From: Candidatus Proteinoplasmatales archaeon SG8-5
GTDB lineage: Archaea > Thermoplasmatota > Thermoplasmata > SG8-5
Direction of reading: 5' to 3'
DNA length: 9,454 nucleotides
Assembly (NCBI GenBank): GCA_001595885.1
Contig: LSSH01000107.1
Span: 1 to 9,454 of the forward strand
The position numbers and the translations under genes are program-made. The notes below the pieces were generated by a model. That model had not been told where the DNA came from. It saw only the letters and a list, made by a program, of their open reading frames with translations, and made no database searches. Each line of letters opens with the position of its first letter. Positions within the stretch are counted from its first letter, which is position 1. Positions 1 through 5,383 of the stretch are shown in pieces.

Positions 1-860
1 GGCTTCCTTAGGAAGTGCTTGCTGCCGGCGTGCACGTCCGCCGTGAAGACCACATCGACGTCCTCCTCCGACCACCTTGTCGACCTGTTGACCGGGATGC
101 CGGGGCGGTAGATGTGGTCTGGAATGAGCATGTTGCTGCGGCTCTTGCCGTCCTGGGTTCTTGAGCGCCCTGAGACCTTCCCGACGATGCCGACGACCTC
201 GTCCTTGAGGAAGGATTCGGAGTGAGGCTCTGAGTCCTTCAGGACCAGGGCGAACATCGTGCCTGAATCGTCCTCCAGCGTCATGCTGATGTGGCCGTTC
301 TTCGTGATGCCCAGGTCGCTTATCATGCCGATGACCTTGACCTCCCTCTCCACCTGATTTGCGCTCTTCAGCTTGATGTGGCCGCTCATCTCGGGACGGC
401 CCTTTATCATCCGCCGCAGCACGGTGTAGCGGTCCCTGAAGTATCTGGTGAAGTTGTCGATGGAGCCGTCGCAGGAGCTGTTGCCAGTGATGTCGGTGAG
501 GATGACCAGGCCCTCCTGGGTCCTCGGTTTGGCGGTTTTCTCCTTGGGAATGACCGCGGCGACCTTCCCGGGTCTGGGTTTCTCAAATGCAACGGCCTTT
601 TCCTCCATTTCGTATTTCTGCTCAGGGGGCTCTTCCGGTTCCTCGGGCCCCTCATCCGTAACAGGTGATTCCTCGAAATCGAGCACCGATTCCGTCTTCC
701 TGACATCCTCGAGGCAGAGGATGAGCGGGGCCTCTGATCTAGTCTCCATGAACTCCCTGATGAACTTGACCGGGTCCTTGCGCGAAAGGATGTAGTCAAC
801 AGCGTCTGGCTCGATGAGCGTGCCGTGGTCAAGTAGGACTTTGAGAACCTGCTCCTTCAT
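1..860 (-). CDS. polB: DNA polymerase D (Pol II) small subunit DP1, N-terminal part
   Basis: Small subunit of the heterodimeric archaeal replicative polymerase PolD; in the family it carries the Mre11-like 3'-5' exonuclease and pairs with the large subunit DP2. The window holds the first 286 residues; the gene continues past the left edge. Visible order: a small N-terminal helical part (about 1-55), an acidic, proline-rich linker (about 60-115, with PEEPEEPPE), an OB-fold region (about 160-250, including HIKLKSANQVEREVKVIGM and LEDDSGTMFALVLKD), then the start of the calcineurin-like phosphoesterase domain with metal motif I, FTADVHAGSKHFL (272-284). An N-terminal extension of this size before the phosphoesterase domain suits DP1 proteins. 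The start is ATG 860-858. A TATA-like box at 885-892 puts transcription start within a few bases of it, so the mRNA is probably leaderless. The symbol follows archaeal use and is not bacterial Pol II. Confidence 0.9.
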   Translation of the reverse strand, partial: MKEQVLKVLLDHGTLIEPDAVDYILSRKDPVKFIREFMETRSEAPLILCLEDVRKTESVLDFEESPVTDEGPEEPEEPPEQKYEMEEKAVAFEKPRPGKVAAVIPKEKTAKPRTQEGLVILTDITGNSSCDGSIDNFTRYFRDRYTVLRRMIKGRPEMSGHIKLKSANQVEREVKVIGMISDLGITKNGHISMTLEDDSGTMFALVLKDSEPHSESFLKDEVVGIVGKVSGRSRTQDGKSRSNMLIPDHIYRPGIPVNRSTRWSEEDVDVVFTADVHAGSKHFLRK

Positions 861-884
861 AGGCGGAGGGGATGGTTCAAAGGC

Positions 885-892
885 GTATTAAA
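885..892 (-). promoter_or_regulatory. TATA-like box of the DP1 gene
   Basis: On the minus strand this reads TTTAATAC. Its centre is about 28 bp before the A of the DP1 start codon (860). Given the usual archaeal TATA-to-start spacing of about 26 bp, this implies a leaderless or nearly leaderless transcript. It is a visual match only. Confidence 0.5.
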
Positions 893-911
893 TTCTTGGA
901 TAGAAAGTAAT

Positions 912-922
912 AGCCGAGGGGG
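912..922 (-). repeat. Copy of the tRNA-Cys 3' end (acceptor strand plus discriminator)
   Basis: The 11 bases 912-922 are identical to 1045-1055, which encode the U73 discriminator, the 3' acceptor strand and the base of the T stem of the neighbouring tRNA-Cys, in the same orientation. No matching 5' acceptor strand lies close by, so this is not a third full hairpin. It may be a leftover of duplication, an attachment-site-like remnant, or chance. It lies in the DP1 to tRNA spacer, which otherwise holds no gene I can support. Confidence 0.4.
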
Positions 923-929
923 GACCGTA

Positions 930-964
930 GATGAGGAAGAACGATTATTCACCATATCCTCATC
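930..964. repeat. Inverted repeat, 8-bp arms
   Basis: GATGAGGA at 930-937 and its exact reverse complement TCCTCATC at 957-964 are separated by 19 bp. This is a possible hairpin or protein-binding site in the spacer between DP1 and tRNA-Cys. There is no T-run after it on either strand, so it is not a clear terminator, and nothing else suggests a function. Confidence 0.3.
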
Positions 965-1044
965 GAGGGTAGTAGGAGTTCGATTGGATATTTTCTCGTA
1001 ATCTCGTCCACCAAGGCTCGTATGTCATTATAATGTGAAATTAG

Positions 1045-1115
1045 AGCCGAGGGGGAGATTCGAACTCCCGTATACGGATCTGCAGTCCGCCACATAGCCG
1101 CTATGTTACCTCGGC
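1045..1115 (-). tRNA. tRNA-Cys (GCA)
   Basis: Read on the minus strand, all arms fold. The acceptor is GCCGAGG/CCTCGGC (7 bp) and the D arm is ACAT/ATGT. The anticodon stem is GCGGA/TCCGT with one G-U pair, and the loop CTGCAGA carries anticodon GCA. There is a 4-base variable loop, and a T arm GGGAG/CTCCC with loop TTCGAAT. The base after the acceptor, from 1045, is U73, the expected cysteine discriminator. CCA is not encoded and there is no intron. The usual TATA position about 26 bp upstream of 1115 falls inside a GC-rich hairpin element (1136-1182) and shows no TATA sequence. The tRNA is therefore probably made from the promoter at 1284-1293 together with the two upstream hairpins. Confidence 0.95.
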
Positions 1116-1135
1116 ATTATTCATCATTGTCCAGT

Positions 1136-1182
1136 GCCGAGGCGCAGTCGCAAAAGCGTTATTTTGCTCCTGTTACCTCGGC
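1136..1182 (-). ncRNA. 47-nt tRNA-Cys-like hairpin element A
   Basis: Read on the minus strand, the element starts with the same 12 bases as tRNA-Cys (GCCGAGGTAACA) and ends with the same 3' acceptor strand (CCTCGGC), but is 47 rather than 70 nt. By hand it folds into one long hairpin. The 7-bp acceptor-identical stem is extended by U8-G40. After a small internal loop come C11-G38, A12-U37 and G13-C36, then tandem G-A/A-G (14-15 with 34-35), a 6-bp stem GCAAAA/TTTTGC, and loop TAACGC. It has no anticodon arm or T arm, so it is not a tRNA. It lies 20 bp upstream of tRNA-Cys on the same strand. It could be a degenerate tRNA duplicate, a processed leader RNA or a palindromic repeat. That it is transcribed is inference. 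Confidence 0.5.
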
Positions 1183-1209
1183 TTTCTGTTATCATATGGT
1201 GATATCTAA

Positions 1210-1256
1210 GCCAAGGTTCACTCGCAAAAGCGTTATTTTGCTCCTGTTACCTCGGC
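1210..1256 (-). ncRNA. 47-nt tRNA-Cys-like hairpin element B
   Basis: Second copy of the hairpin, 27 bp upstream of element A on the same strand. Its first 35 bases match A exactly; the four differences are at element positions 36, 39, 40 and 44 (43/47 identical). Position 44 changes a G-C pair to G-U, and position 40 changes U-G to U-A, so the basal stem is kept if the minus strand is the RNA. Position 36 (C to G) loses one inner pair. The 5' end, at 1256, is about 6 bases after the start expected from the TATA box at 1284-1293, as for a primary tRNA-type transcript. Its function is unknown. Confidence 0.5.
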
Positions 1257-1283
1257 ATTATGGCTTTCCGCGATATTTGTCGG

Positions 1284-1293
1284 ATTATTTAAT
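1284..1293 (-). promoter_or_regulatory. TATA box for the hairpin B - hairpin A - tRNA-Cys transcript
   Basis: The minus strand reads ATTAAATAAT, centred near 1288, predicting a start near 1262, about 6 nt before the first hairpin. It is the only well-placed AT-rich box I see for the tRNA-Cys side. A weaker TTAGATAT at about 1202-1209 could serve element A alone. The srp54 TATA lies about 20 bp away and faces the other way. Confidence 0.5.
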
Positions 1294-1310
1294 CTTGTCC
1301 CACAGCAAGG

Positions 1311-1317
1311 CTTATAT
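1311..1317 (+). promoter_or_regulatory. TATA box of srp54
   Basis: CTTATAT, centred near 1314, predicts transcription start near 1340. That excludes the in-frame ATG at 1329, which would lie upstream of the transcript start, and supports ATG 1347 with a leader of only about 7 nt. The opposite strand of this site (GATATAAG) is also TATA-like. Confidence 0.6.
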
Positions 1318-1346
1318 CCCGATCATATATGGTATCGCAAGATATC

Positions 1347-2687
1347 ATGGTAATGGAGAAGCTGGGCTCGTCCCTCAAGGACGTTCTGAGGAAGATAGCC
1401 AACGCGTCCCACGTCGACCAGAAGCTGGTAAAGGAAATCGTGCGTGACATACAGAGAGCCCTGCTCCAGGCTGACGTGAACGTCAAGCTCGCGCTGGAGC
1501 TGACCAAGAGCATCGAGAACCGCGCGCTCACGGAAAAACCCAAGACCGGCATGAGCGTGAAGCAGCACGTCATCAAGATCGTCCACGATGAGCTCGTGAG
1601 CCTCCTCGGGGAGAAGAGGGAGCTCGGCCTGAAGAAGCAGGTCATCATGATGGTGGGTCTGTACGGCCAGGGGAAGACCACGAGCGCCGGCAAGCTGGCC
1701 AGGCACTTCAAGAGGCGCGGTCAGAAGGTGGGGATGGTAGCGGCCGACGTTCATCGACCGGCCGCATACGACCAGCTCAGCCAGATCGGTGAGGTCATCG
1801 ACGTTCCCGTGTTCGGGATCGCAGGGGAGAAGAGCGCGCCCAAGATCGCCAAGGCGGGACTGGAGCACTTCGCTGGCTACGACGTCATCATCCTGGACAC
1901 ATCCGGCCGCCACTCGCTGGAGAAGGACCTCATCAACGAGATCAAGGCGCTTTCCAAGGTCGCTGATCCCACCGAGAAGATAATGATAGTGGACGCGGCC
2001 ATGGGCCAGCAGGCCGGACCGCAGGCTAAGGCCTTCCACGACGCGGTGGGCGTTACCGGCGTGTTCATCACGAAGCTGGACGGCAGCGCCAAGGGCGGCG
2101 GAGCCTTATCGGCCGTATCTGAGACCGAGGCACCGGTGCTGTTCATAGGCACGGGCGAGCACATCGAGGACCTGGAGCCCTTCGACTCGAACAGATTCAT
2201 ATCCAGGATGCTGGGGATGGGTGACATCCAGACCCTAATCGAGAAGGCCGAAGAGGTGGTGGACGAGGAGAAGGCCGAGCAGACCATGAGGAAGATCATC
2301 TCCGGCAAGTTCACCCTCATCGAGATGCGCGACCAGATGGAAATGCTCACCAACATGGGACCCCTGAAGAAGCTCATGAGCATGGTGCCGGGCATGCCGG
2401 CGGCCCTTTCCGATGAGGAGCTGGAGGACATGCAGGAGAAACTGCGCAAGTTCAAGATCATCATGAGCTCGATGACGCACGAGGAGCTCATGGACCCGAA
2501 GATGATCAAGTCGTCCAGGGTGAGGAGGATAGCCAAGGGCAGCGGGGTGGACAACTCGGATGTGCGTGCCCTTCTCAACCACTACAACCTATCCAGACGC
2601 CAGATGAAGGGCATCATGGGCAACCGGAAGCTCAGGAAGCAACTCCAGAAGCAGATGAAGGACGGCGGTGCTGGCCTAGGGATGTGA
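1347..2687 (+). CDS. srp54: Signal recognition particle GTPase SRP54
   Basis: SRP54 binds 7S RNA and signal sequences of emerging membrane and secreted proteins and docks with the receptor FtsY through its GTPase. From ATG 1347 it has 446 residues, normal for archaea. Order: N-domain four-helix bundle (about 1-90, with LGSSLKDVLRKIANA and IQRALLQADVNVKLALEL), G domain with P-loop GLYGQGKTT (104-112), VAADVHRPAAYDQL (131-144), switch motif DTSGR (184-188) and TKLDGSAKGGGALSA (242-256), then the M domain (about 305-446), which is methionine-rich with the RNA-binding stretch SRVRRIAKGSG (390-400). The P-loop has Y-G-Q where many relatives have Q-G-S, and the third motif has Ser for the usual Ala; neither should abolish GTP binding. 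I preferred ATG 1347 over 1329 because family proteins begin just before EKLGSSL and the TATA box is only about 12 bp before 1329. ATG 1353 is also possible. Confidence 0.96.
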   Translation: MVMEKLGSSLKDVLRKIANASHVDQKLVKEIVRDIQRALLQADVNVKLALELTKSIENRALTEKPKTGMSVKQHVIKIVHDELVSLLGEKRELGLKKQVIMMVGLYGQGKTTSAGKLARHFKRRGQKVGMVAADVHRPAAYDQLSQIGEVIDVPVFGIAGEKSAPKIAKAGLEHFAGYDVIILDTSGRHSLEKDLINEIKALSKVADPTEKIMIVDAAMGQQAGPQAKAFHDAVGVTGVFITKLDGSAKGGGALSAVSETEAPVLFIGTGEHIEDLEPFDSNRFISRMLGMGDIQTLIEKAEEVVDEEKAEQTMRKIISGKFTLIEMRDQMEMLTNMGPLKKLMSMVPGMPAALSDEELEDMQEKLRKFKIIMSSMTHEELMDPKMIKSSRVRRIAKGSGVDNSDVRALLNHYNLSRRQMKGIMGNRKLRKQLQKQMKDGGAGLGM

Positions 2688-2730
2688 ACCATCTGGCCTG
2701 ATGACCATGAGGTTCTCAGGGGCCACACAC

Positions 2731-2737
2731 TTATATT
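2731..2737 (+). promoter_or_regulatory. TATA box upstream of the leader ORF and trmY
   Basis: TTATATT, centred near 2734, predicts transcription start near 2760. That leaves a 95-base region before the trmY start, which contains the small ORF at 2764-2856. The box-to-ATG distance matches that of srp54 within 2 bp. Confidence 0.55.
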
Positions 2738-2763
2738 CCCGTAGCCGTTGGCTCCGGGTTGAT

Positions 2764-2856
2764 ATGTTTGGACCTTTATCGTGTGAGGCGGAGAACCGAC
2801 AGACTTTAGATACAACTGTGAGGAATATGACCCATGCTATTGGAGGTGTCTGTTAA
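2764..2856 (+). CDS. Possible 30-aa leaderless leader peptide upstream of trmY
   Basis: ATG 2764 opens a 30-codon ORF beginning MFGPLSCEAENRQ and ending THAIGGVC, closed by TAA at 2854-2856. The A of that stop is also the first base of the trmY ATG (TAATG). The predicted transcription start from the TATA box (about 2760) is only a few bases before this ATG, as expected for a leaderless message. The ORF is in a different frame from trmY, so it is not an N-terminal extension. The trmY ribosome binding site lies inside its last codons, so translation of the ORF would pass over it. I recognise no homologue. Cysteines at 7 and at the last residue and the lack of hydrophobic segments are all that stands out. 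It could equally be a chance ORF in an untranslated leader. Confidence 0.4.
   Translation: MFGPLSCEAENRQTLDTTVRNMTHAIGGVC
2842..2848 (+). promoter_or_regulatory. Ribosome binding site of trmY
   Basis: GGAGGTG is a near-complete match to the archaeal anti-Shine-Dalgarno target, 7 nt before ATG 2856. It fixes the trmY start and shows that this gene, unlike several neighbours, is translated from an internal site on a leadered message. Confidence 0.75.
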
Positions 2857-3437
2857 TGCCGACATTTGTGATAGTGGGACATCGGGTAAGAACTGACGAT
2901 GATTTTTCATTGAACGACCTGCCTGGCTCGACAGGTCGCCTGGACGTGCTGCTCAGGTGCGTGAACTCCGCCTTCATGTTATCGAATGATATCAGAAAGG
3001 ACGTGGACGTTTACCTGGTATTGCTCGGTGAACCAGACCCTCCGAGGACCGTCCATTTCAAGGGCGGTGGGCTGAAATACCTCAATCCCGACGAGCGCAG
3101 CACCGGCGCACTAGTGAAGAAGGCGCTGGCCGAGAAGGTGTGGAGCGAGGAGACGGGGGTTGCGCCGGGGGTTTTTGTAAGTAAGCGCGGGTTGGCAGAG
3201 GTCCTGGGCGATAATCCGGGACGCCTCGTATATCTCAGAGAGGGCGGGAATGACGTCAGGGAAGTCGCGTTATCTAACGATGACGTTTTCGTGCTGGGTG
3301 GGCACGAGGACCTGACTTCCGAAGAAGAGGCGATAATCCAGGACGGGCGGGAGACCTTGCGCGTTTCCCTGGGGTTGAAGAGCCTGCACGCAGACCATTG
3401 CATAACGCTTGTCCTGAATGAGCTGGACAGGCTATAG
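2856..3437 (+). CDS. trmY: tRNA (pseudouridine(54)-N1)-methyltransferase TrmY
   Basis: SPOUT-class methyltransferase (formerly DUF358) that uses S-adenosylmethionine to make N1-methylpseudouridine at position 54 of archaeal tRNAs, in the T loop. The 193 residues match the family length. Visible signature parts: MPTFVIVGHRVRTDDDFSLNDLPGSTGRLDVLLRC at the N terminus (positions 1-35), LVLLGEPDPPRTVHFKG in the middle, FVLGGHEDLTSEEEAI for the knot and cofactor loop, and the C-terminal SLGLKSLHADHCITLVLNE segment (from about residue 171), with the family's typical H-C-I-T. It is preceded by a strong ribosome binding site and possibly by a leader ORF. The gene is convergent with pyrC, and their last two codons overlap. 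Confidence 0.93.
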   Translation: MPTFVIVGHRVRTDDDFSLNDLPGSTGRLDVLLRCVNSAFMLSNDIRKDVDVYLVLLGEPDPPRTVHFKGGGLKYLNPDERSTGALVKKALAEKVWSEETGVAPGVFVSKRGLAEVLGDNPGRLVYLREGGNDVREVALSNDDVFVLGGHEDLTSEEEAIIQDGRETLRVSLGLKSLHADHCITLVLNELDRL

Positions 3438-4679
3438 GAGACGGCCAAGCTTCTCTTCCACTAGTTCATTGTTTTCGATAATGACATTTCCCCTCAGTAA
3501 CACGGTTTTCGGGAATACCGCTTCAAATCCCTCGAAGGGCGTCCAGCCGCACTTCGAATGCAGTTTATCACCGGATACCTGCGTGATACTGTCCATATCG
3601 AAGAGTGCCAGGTCGGCGTCGTAGCCTTCTGCAATGCGGCCCTTTGGAAGATCGAAGAGGTCGGCGGGGCGCTCGCAGCAGCCTTTCTGGACGGTCTCCA
3701 GTGACACCAGGTCCCTTTTGACCAGCGCCATTAGCAAGGGGATGCGGGTCTCCACGCCCGGAACGCCGGACGGCGCGTACTCGAACTCACCGTCCTTTTC
3801 GTCCAGGGTGTGGGGCGCGTGGTCACTGGCTATGATGTCGACCCGTCCCTTTTTCACTTCTTCGAACAGGGTTTGTGCCACGTCCCTGTGCCTGAGCGGC
3901 GGATTCACCTTGCCGAGGGTCCCGAGGTCAGCATCGTCGTTGAGGAGGAAGTGGTGGGGCGCGACCTCGTACCTGACGTTCTGCGCCCGTACAAGCTCGA
4001 GACTTTCCGGCGCGGTCAGGTGGGCCAGGTTCAGGGTTCCGGGGGTTTCGGCTCCGAGCACCTTCTCAACCGCCCTGATCTCCGATTCCATGTTCCTCCT
4101 TGTGTTGTGGGCCCTCAGGCTAACGCTCTGGATGGGGGCAAAGTGGTTGGGGTCCTCGGCGTGGACGGTGACTATCTTATCGGCCAACCCATAGGTGGAC
4201 AGGAGCTTGCATGCGTCCTCGAAAATGCCCTTGGTCCCGGTGGTCTCCGAAAGGTACAGCTTGAACCCTATGACCTCCTCGGCCAGCGCCTTGATGGAGT
4301 GCTCGGATATGAGCTCGCCGAACAGGCCGTAGTCAACGTTCGCCTTGCCCTCCACGGCCTTGGATTTGACACCGTATGCCTCTATGTTCACCACCTCCGG
4401 CTGGGTGTTGGGCATGTCAAGGACCGTGGTCGTACCGCCGAAGGCCGCGGAGAGCGTGCCGGTCGAGAAGTCCTCCTTATGCTCGCAACCTGGGTCGCGC
4501 ATGTGGGTGTGGGGGTCAACTCCGCCTGGCAGGGCTATGAAGTCGGAATAATCGTAGACCTTGTCGCCCTGAAGGAGCTGGCCGATGGCCGTTATCCTGC
4601 CCCTGTCGATGCCTATGGAAACGGGCTTGACGTTCCCTTGCCGGAGTATCCTGGTCTGGATCACTGTCTCATGAGCCAT
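3432..4679 (-). CDS. pyrC: Dihydroorotase (PyrC, class I)
   Basis: Zinc amidohydrolase of de novo pyrimidine synthesis, interconverting N-carbamoyl-L-aspartate and L-dihydroorotate in the cytoplasm. 415 residues, normal for class I enzymes. Metal and substrate residues are in order: DPHTHMRDPG (H57, H59, R61), Lys140 in GFKLYLSETTG (likely the carboxylated bridging lysine, as in CAD-type enzymes), H173 in VTVHAEDPN, H220 in LAHLTAPES, and D286 in ASDHAPH. The C-terminal part ends with the small beta-domain typical of amidohydrolases (KGRIAEGYDADLALFD). The start ATG 4679-4677 has AGGTG 4 nt upstream and lies inside the 3' end of the AMMECR1-family gene, an 11-bp overlap, so the two are co-transcribed and probably translationally coupled. 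Other pyr genes are not in the window. Confidence 0.94.
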   Translation of the reverse strand: MAHETVIQTRILRQGNVKPVSIGIDRGRITAIGQLLQGDKVYDYSDFIALPGGVDPHTHMRDPGCEHKEDFSTGTLSAAFGGTTTVLDMPNTQPEVVNIEAYGVKSKAVEGKANVDYGLFGELISEHSIKALAEEVIGFKLYLSETTGTKGIFEDACKLLSTYGLADKIVTVHAEDPNHFAPIQSVSLRAHNTRRNMESEIRAVEKVLGAETPGTLNLAHLTAPESLELVRAQNVRYEVAPHHFLLNDDADLGTLGKVNPPLRHRDVAQTLFEEVKKGRVDIIASDHAPHTLDEKDGEFEYAPSGVPGVETRIPLLMALVKRDLVSLETVQKGCCERPADLFDLPKGRIAEGYDADLALFDMDSITQVSGDKLHSKCGWTPFEGFEAVFPKTVLLRGNVIIENNELVEEKLGRLL

Positions 4680-5271
4680 CCAACACCTTCCTCGTTACCC
4701 CGCCACGGGGCTCGGTCTCCGTGAATATCTCCCCCGTGAAACTGTAGAACTTGGTGGAAGGGTCGAGCCAGGCGCTTGGCGGAAGGCCTGCTTTATTGCA
4801 CGTGTGCGCAAGGAACTCCTCCACGTCCCAGCCCCATTCGACAGGCACCTGGGGAAGGAGCAACCCGCGGTTCATGCCCCTCTCCACGACTAGGCCGTCC
4901 CGGCCTATCACGACCTTCTTGAGGTAATCTTCCGGGCTGGATACGCTGATGAGCTCGGGCGGGGTCAACAGGCTGACCTCGACCACGATGCTGTCCAGCT
5001 CGTCCTCGCGCAGCGGCGGGAATCTGGGGTCCTGGGTCGCGCCCTCGGCTCCTTTCAGGATTGAAATCATGAGCGGGAAATGGGGGGTTGGGTATCCGAT
5101 GCAGCCCCTGAGCTCGTGAGCGGGATGGGTGTTGAGGGTGACGAAGGCCCCCGACTTCTCGTGAAAATGCTTTGGAATGTCCATGTCTGGCATCTCTTCT
5201 CCCTTGACGGCAGAGTCGATGGCCGCCCGTGCTATCCTGACAGCCAGCTTGCCATCGTCGTCCGAATACAT
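4669..5271 (-). CDS. AMMECR1-family protein
   Basis: Member of the AMMECR1 domain family (also TIGR00296/DUF51), found in archaea, eukaryotes and some bacteria; the biochemical role is not established. From ATG 5271 it has 200 residues, essentially one AMMECR1 domain. The hallmark LRGCIG lies at about 54-59, followed by a proline-rich stretch (YPTPHFPL), then DPRFPPLREDELDSIVVEVS and a C-terminal WLDPSTKFYSFTGEIF segment; the conserved cysteine and arginine are present. A GTG at 5274 directly precedes the ATG and could be used instead. The TATA box at 5295-5300 places the transcript start at or within 3 nt of these codons, so the mRNA is probably leaderless. It is the first gene of the operon and overlaps pyrC by 11 bp. 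The pairing does not prove a role in pyrimidine metabolism. Confidence 0.88.
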   Translation of the reverse strand: MYSDDDGKLAVRIARAAIDSAVKGEEMPDMDIPKHFHEKSGAFVTLNTHPAHELRGCIGYPTPHFPLMISILKGAEGATQDPRFPPLREDELDSIVVEVSLLTPPELISVSSPEDYLKKVVIGRDGLVVERGMNRGLLLPQVPVEWGWDVEEFLAHTCNKAGLPPSAWLDPSTKFYSFTGEIFTETEPRGGVTRKVLDGS

Positions 5272-5294
5272 CACTGGGCAATTACACAGGCTTG

Positions 5295-5300
5295 TTTATA
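5295..5300 (-). promoter_or_regulatory. TATA box of the AMMECR1-pyrC operon
   Basis: The minus strand reads TATAAA, preceded by CA. The centre is about 26 bp before ATG 5271, so the message is predicted to be leaderless. Confidence 0.6.
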
Positions 5301-5383
5301 TGATTATCGCCTGTAACAGTTTATGCTCTGGTTCGATACCTATAATGCCGGGGGATCGCCTATCTGGAACCGCTTTCAAGCCT

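Noticed and set aside
407..832. Open frames on both strands inside the DP1 gene (for example 407-832 minus, 448-795 plus)
   Set aside because: They are low-complexity Arg/Ser-rich shadows of the DP1 reading frame, which shows recognisable OB-fold and phosphoesterase motifs.
1121..1127. ATGATGA on the minus strand, matching box C of a C/D guide RNA
   Set aside because: No box D (CTGA) follows at a usable distance and the tRNA-Cys begins 6 bases later.
1136..1256. CRISPR-type repeats
   Set aside because: Only two units, each a 47-bp tRNA-like palindrome, with spacers of 27 and 20 bp next to a tRNA and no cas genes.
1329..1346. In-frame upstream ATG for srp54 at 1329
   Set aside because: It lies about 12 bp after the TATA box, upstream of the predicted transcript start, and adds six residues absent from the family.
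3810..4724. 304-codon plus-strand frame opposite pyrC
   Set aside because: It is a shadow: the minus strand encodes a complete dihydroorotase with all metal ligands, and the plus frame shows no domain or promoter.
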